From CAYILR01 sp964364175 (GTDB lineage: Bacteria; Bdellovibrionota; UBA1018), in NCBI GenBank assembly GCA_964364175.1, contig CAYILR010000084.1:1-6285 (forward strand): 6,285 bases of DNA, given 5' to 3'. The notes under the pieces were generated by a model. The model was not told the origin of the DNA, did not search any database, and worked only from the letters and a program-made list of their open reading frames with translations. Positions 5,547 through 6,285 of this stretch are shown here, one piece after another (the first letter of the stretch is position 1; every line of letters begins with the position of its first letter). Position numbers and translations under genes: made by a program.

Positions 5547-5580
5547 CTCACCAAAAATCCACATTTAGGATTGAGTCAAT
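5542..5580 (+). promoter_or_regulatory. 9-bp inverted repeat with promoter-like elements over the start of the membrane-protein gene
   Basis: ATTGACTCA (5542-5550) and TGAGTCAAT (5572-5580) are a perfect 9-bp inverted repeat with a 21-nt loop. The left arm contains the prmA stop codon and TTGACT (5543-5548), a near-consensus -35. A TAGGAT (-10 like, two mismatches) lies 17 bp downstream at 5566-5571. The right arm covers the first two bases of ATG 5579. AGGA (5567-5570), eight bases before that ATG, is the likely ribosome-binding site and lies in the loop. The repeat could be an operator or an RNA hairpin masking the start. Confidence 0.45.
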
Positions 5581-6238
5581 GTCCGCCGAAAAATTTATAA
5601 AAAAAATCGATGTTTTCGGCCCATTTTTTTTTCTAATAGTAGCTGTTTTGTATTTTGTTTTTTCTTTTGTTACGACGGAACCTATTATTCAAGATGAAAA
5701 TTACAACCTTATTCCTTTTTATGCAACTCCTAGTTCATTAGGACTAAAAGGTGAAGTCGCAAAAATATTTGATGTATGTGTAACGGATGGATGCATCGAT
5801 CGTTTTAGACCTGTCGGTCATCTTTTGGAGTGGGCTGATGCTAAAATGATCACAATTTTGAACCATATCGGGCCTGCTCACTTCAGAAGTTTTTTTTATC
5901 TGATCAGTGGAATTCTGGGTTTCTTAGTTTTGGGCTGGGCAGTAATACCGCTGTTTTCTGAAATTCCACTAGCGTACTCTTGGATGATGGGGGCTACATT
6001 TATGATTTCTCCCCAGGTTTTGGTACAAAGTGCATATTACTTTCGTCCTGGAAAGCTATTTGGCGCATGGGTTTGTGCTTGGATGGTGGGAATCTGGATA
6101 CGGAGTTATTTTGGGCAAAAAATGGAGCGTTCAACAATATTTTTTTCCTCAATAGGATTCATTCTAGCTCCTTTGATTGATGAGCAAGTTGCTTTGTTTC
6201 CTGCAGGTTTAGGTTTAATTTCCTTACTGGATTTGTAA
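5579..6238 (+). CDS. AT-rich polytopic membrane protein, probable N-terminal part of a GT-C type glycosyltransferase
   Basis: The 219-aa protein starts at ATG 5579 with AGGA eight bases upstream; a TTG at 5543 overlapping the prmA stop would add 12 residues. Hydrophobic segments lie at about 13-31, 103-127, 132-150, 159-176 and 186-217. The first is followed by a long extracytoplasmic-type loop (32-102) with a Cys pair (67, 72) and RFRPVGHL (75-82). The succession of RFRP in the loop, SPQVLVQSAYYFRPGK (144-159) and DEQVALFP (201-208) recalls lipid-linked sugar transferases of the PMT/TMTC (GT-C) type, from pattern memory only. Such proteins are normally 400-700 aa, and this one stops right where more membrane segments should follow, so it may be truncated. 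Its T-rich composition contrasts with the G-rich end of prmA, suggesting separate ancestry. It may be a complete small protein of unknown function. Confidence 0.65.
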   Translation: MSAEKFIKKIDVFGPFFFLIVAVLYFVFSFVTTEPIIQDENYNLIPFYATPSSLGLKGEVAKIFDVCVTDGCIDRFRPVGHLLEWADAKMITILNHIGPAHFRSFFYLISGILGFLVLGWAVIPLFSEIPLAYSWMMGATFMISPQVLVQSAYYFRPGKLFGAWVCAWMVGIWIRSYFGQKMERSTIFFSSIGFILAPLIDEQVALFPAGLGLISLLDL

Positions 6239-6251
6239 CTGTTCAGCCCGT

Positions 6252-6285
6252 TTGAGTGATTCACTTGCATAATTTATAAACAGGA
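6252..6285 (+). promoter_or_regulatory. Probable promoter and ribosome-binding site for a gene beyond the window
   Basis: TTGAGT (6252-6257), a 17-bp spacer and TATAAA (6275-6280) form a good sigma-70-like promoter reading rightward. AGGA at the very end (6282-6285) could be a ribosome-binding site, but it lies so close to the -10 that a different downstream start of transcription may be needed if both are used. The spacer holds the dyad AGTGATTCACT (6255-6265), a possible operator. All three frames carry a stop after 6230, so nothing reads through from the membrane-protein gene. Confidence 0.35.

Noticed and set aside
5543..5578. TTG at 5543 as start of the membrane protein
   Set aside because: The ATG at 5579 has AGGA at good spacing, and the 12 extra residues are hydrophilic and come from the inverted-repeat region. 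TTG is not excluded if translation is coupled to prmA.

Overview
The window reads like an ordinary chromosomal segment of a Gram-negative bacterium of roughly balanced base composition. The best guess, from memory of family architecture only, is a Bdellovibrio-like or myxobacterium-like (former deltaproteobacterial) lineage. The pointer is an RNase E/G protein whose S1 domain is split by a long low-complexity insert, followed by prmA. No rRNA, tRNA, CRISPR array, insertion sequence or clear intrinsic terminator was seen.

Layout. Positions 1-624 hold a two-gene plus-strand cassette: a small protein with an unresolved 5' end, then a helix-turn-helix protein starting in an ATGA overlap. This looks like a toxin-antitoxin pair in toxin-first (HigBA-like) order. 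The HTH gene overlaps tail-to-tail, by 17 nt, with a minus-strand deoC (608-1348, deoxyribose-phosphate aldolase). Next comes a 368-nt gap (1349-1716) that is the promoter and leader region of a large rng/rne-type ribonuclease gene. The leader has several strong inverted repeats, some mutually exclusive, and one of them covers the Shine-Dalgarno sequence.

The ribonuclease (1717-4599, 960 aa) has a complete catalytic core of RNase G type, a disordered insert of about 230 residues inside its S1 domain, and a disordered tail of about 250 residues with Gln-rich and Gly/Arg-rich parts. Its stop overlaps the start of prmA (4596-5546, ribosomal protein L11 methyltransferase) as ATGA, so the two are probably one translationally coupled RNA-metabolism/ribosome operon. 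Just after prmA there is a 9-bp inverted repeat, with promoter-like elements, over the start of an AT-rich membrane-protein gene (5579-6238). That protein resembles the N-terminal half of a GT-C type glycosyltransferase and appears truncated. The last 34 bases look like a promoter and ribosome-binding site for a gene beyond the window.

The most interesting points are the rng leader (possible feedback control), the ribonuclease architecture, the toxin-like gene with its missing start or possible one-base frameshift, and the truncated membrane protein. No fully new multi-gene system is evident.
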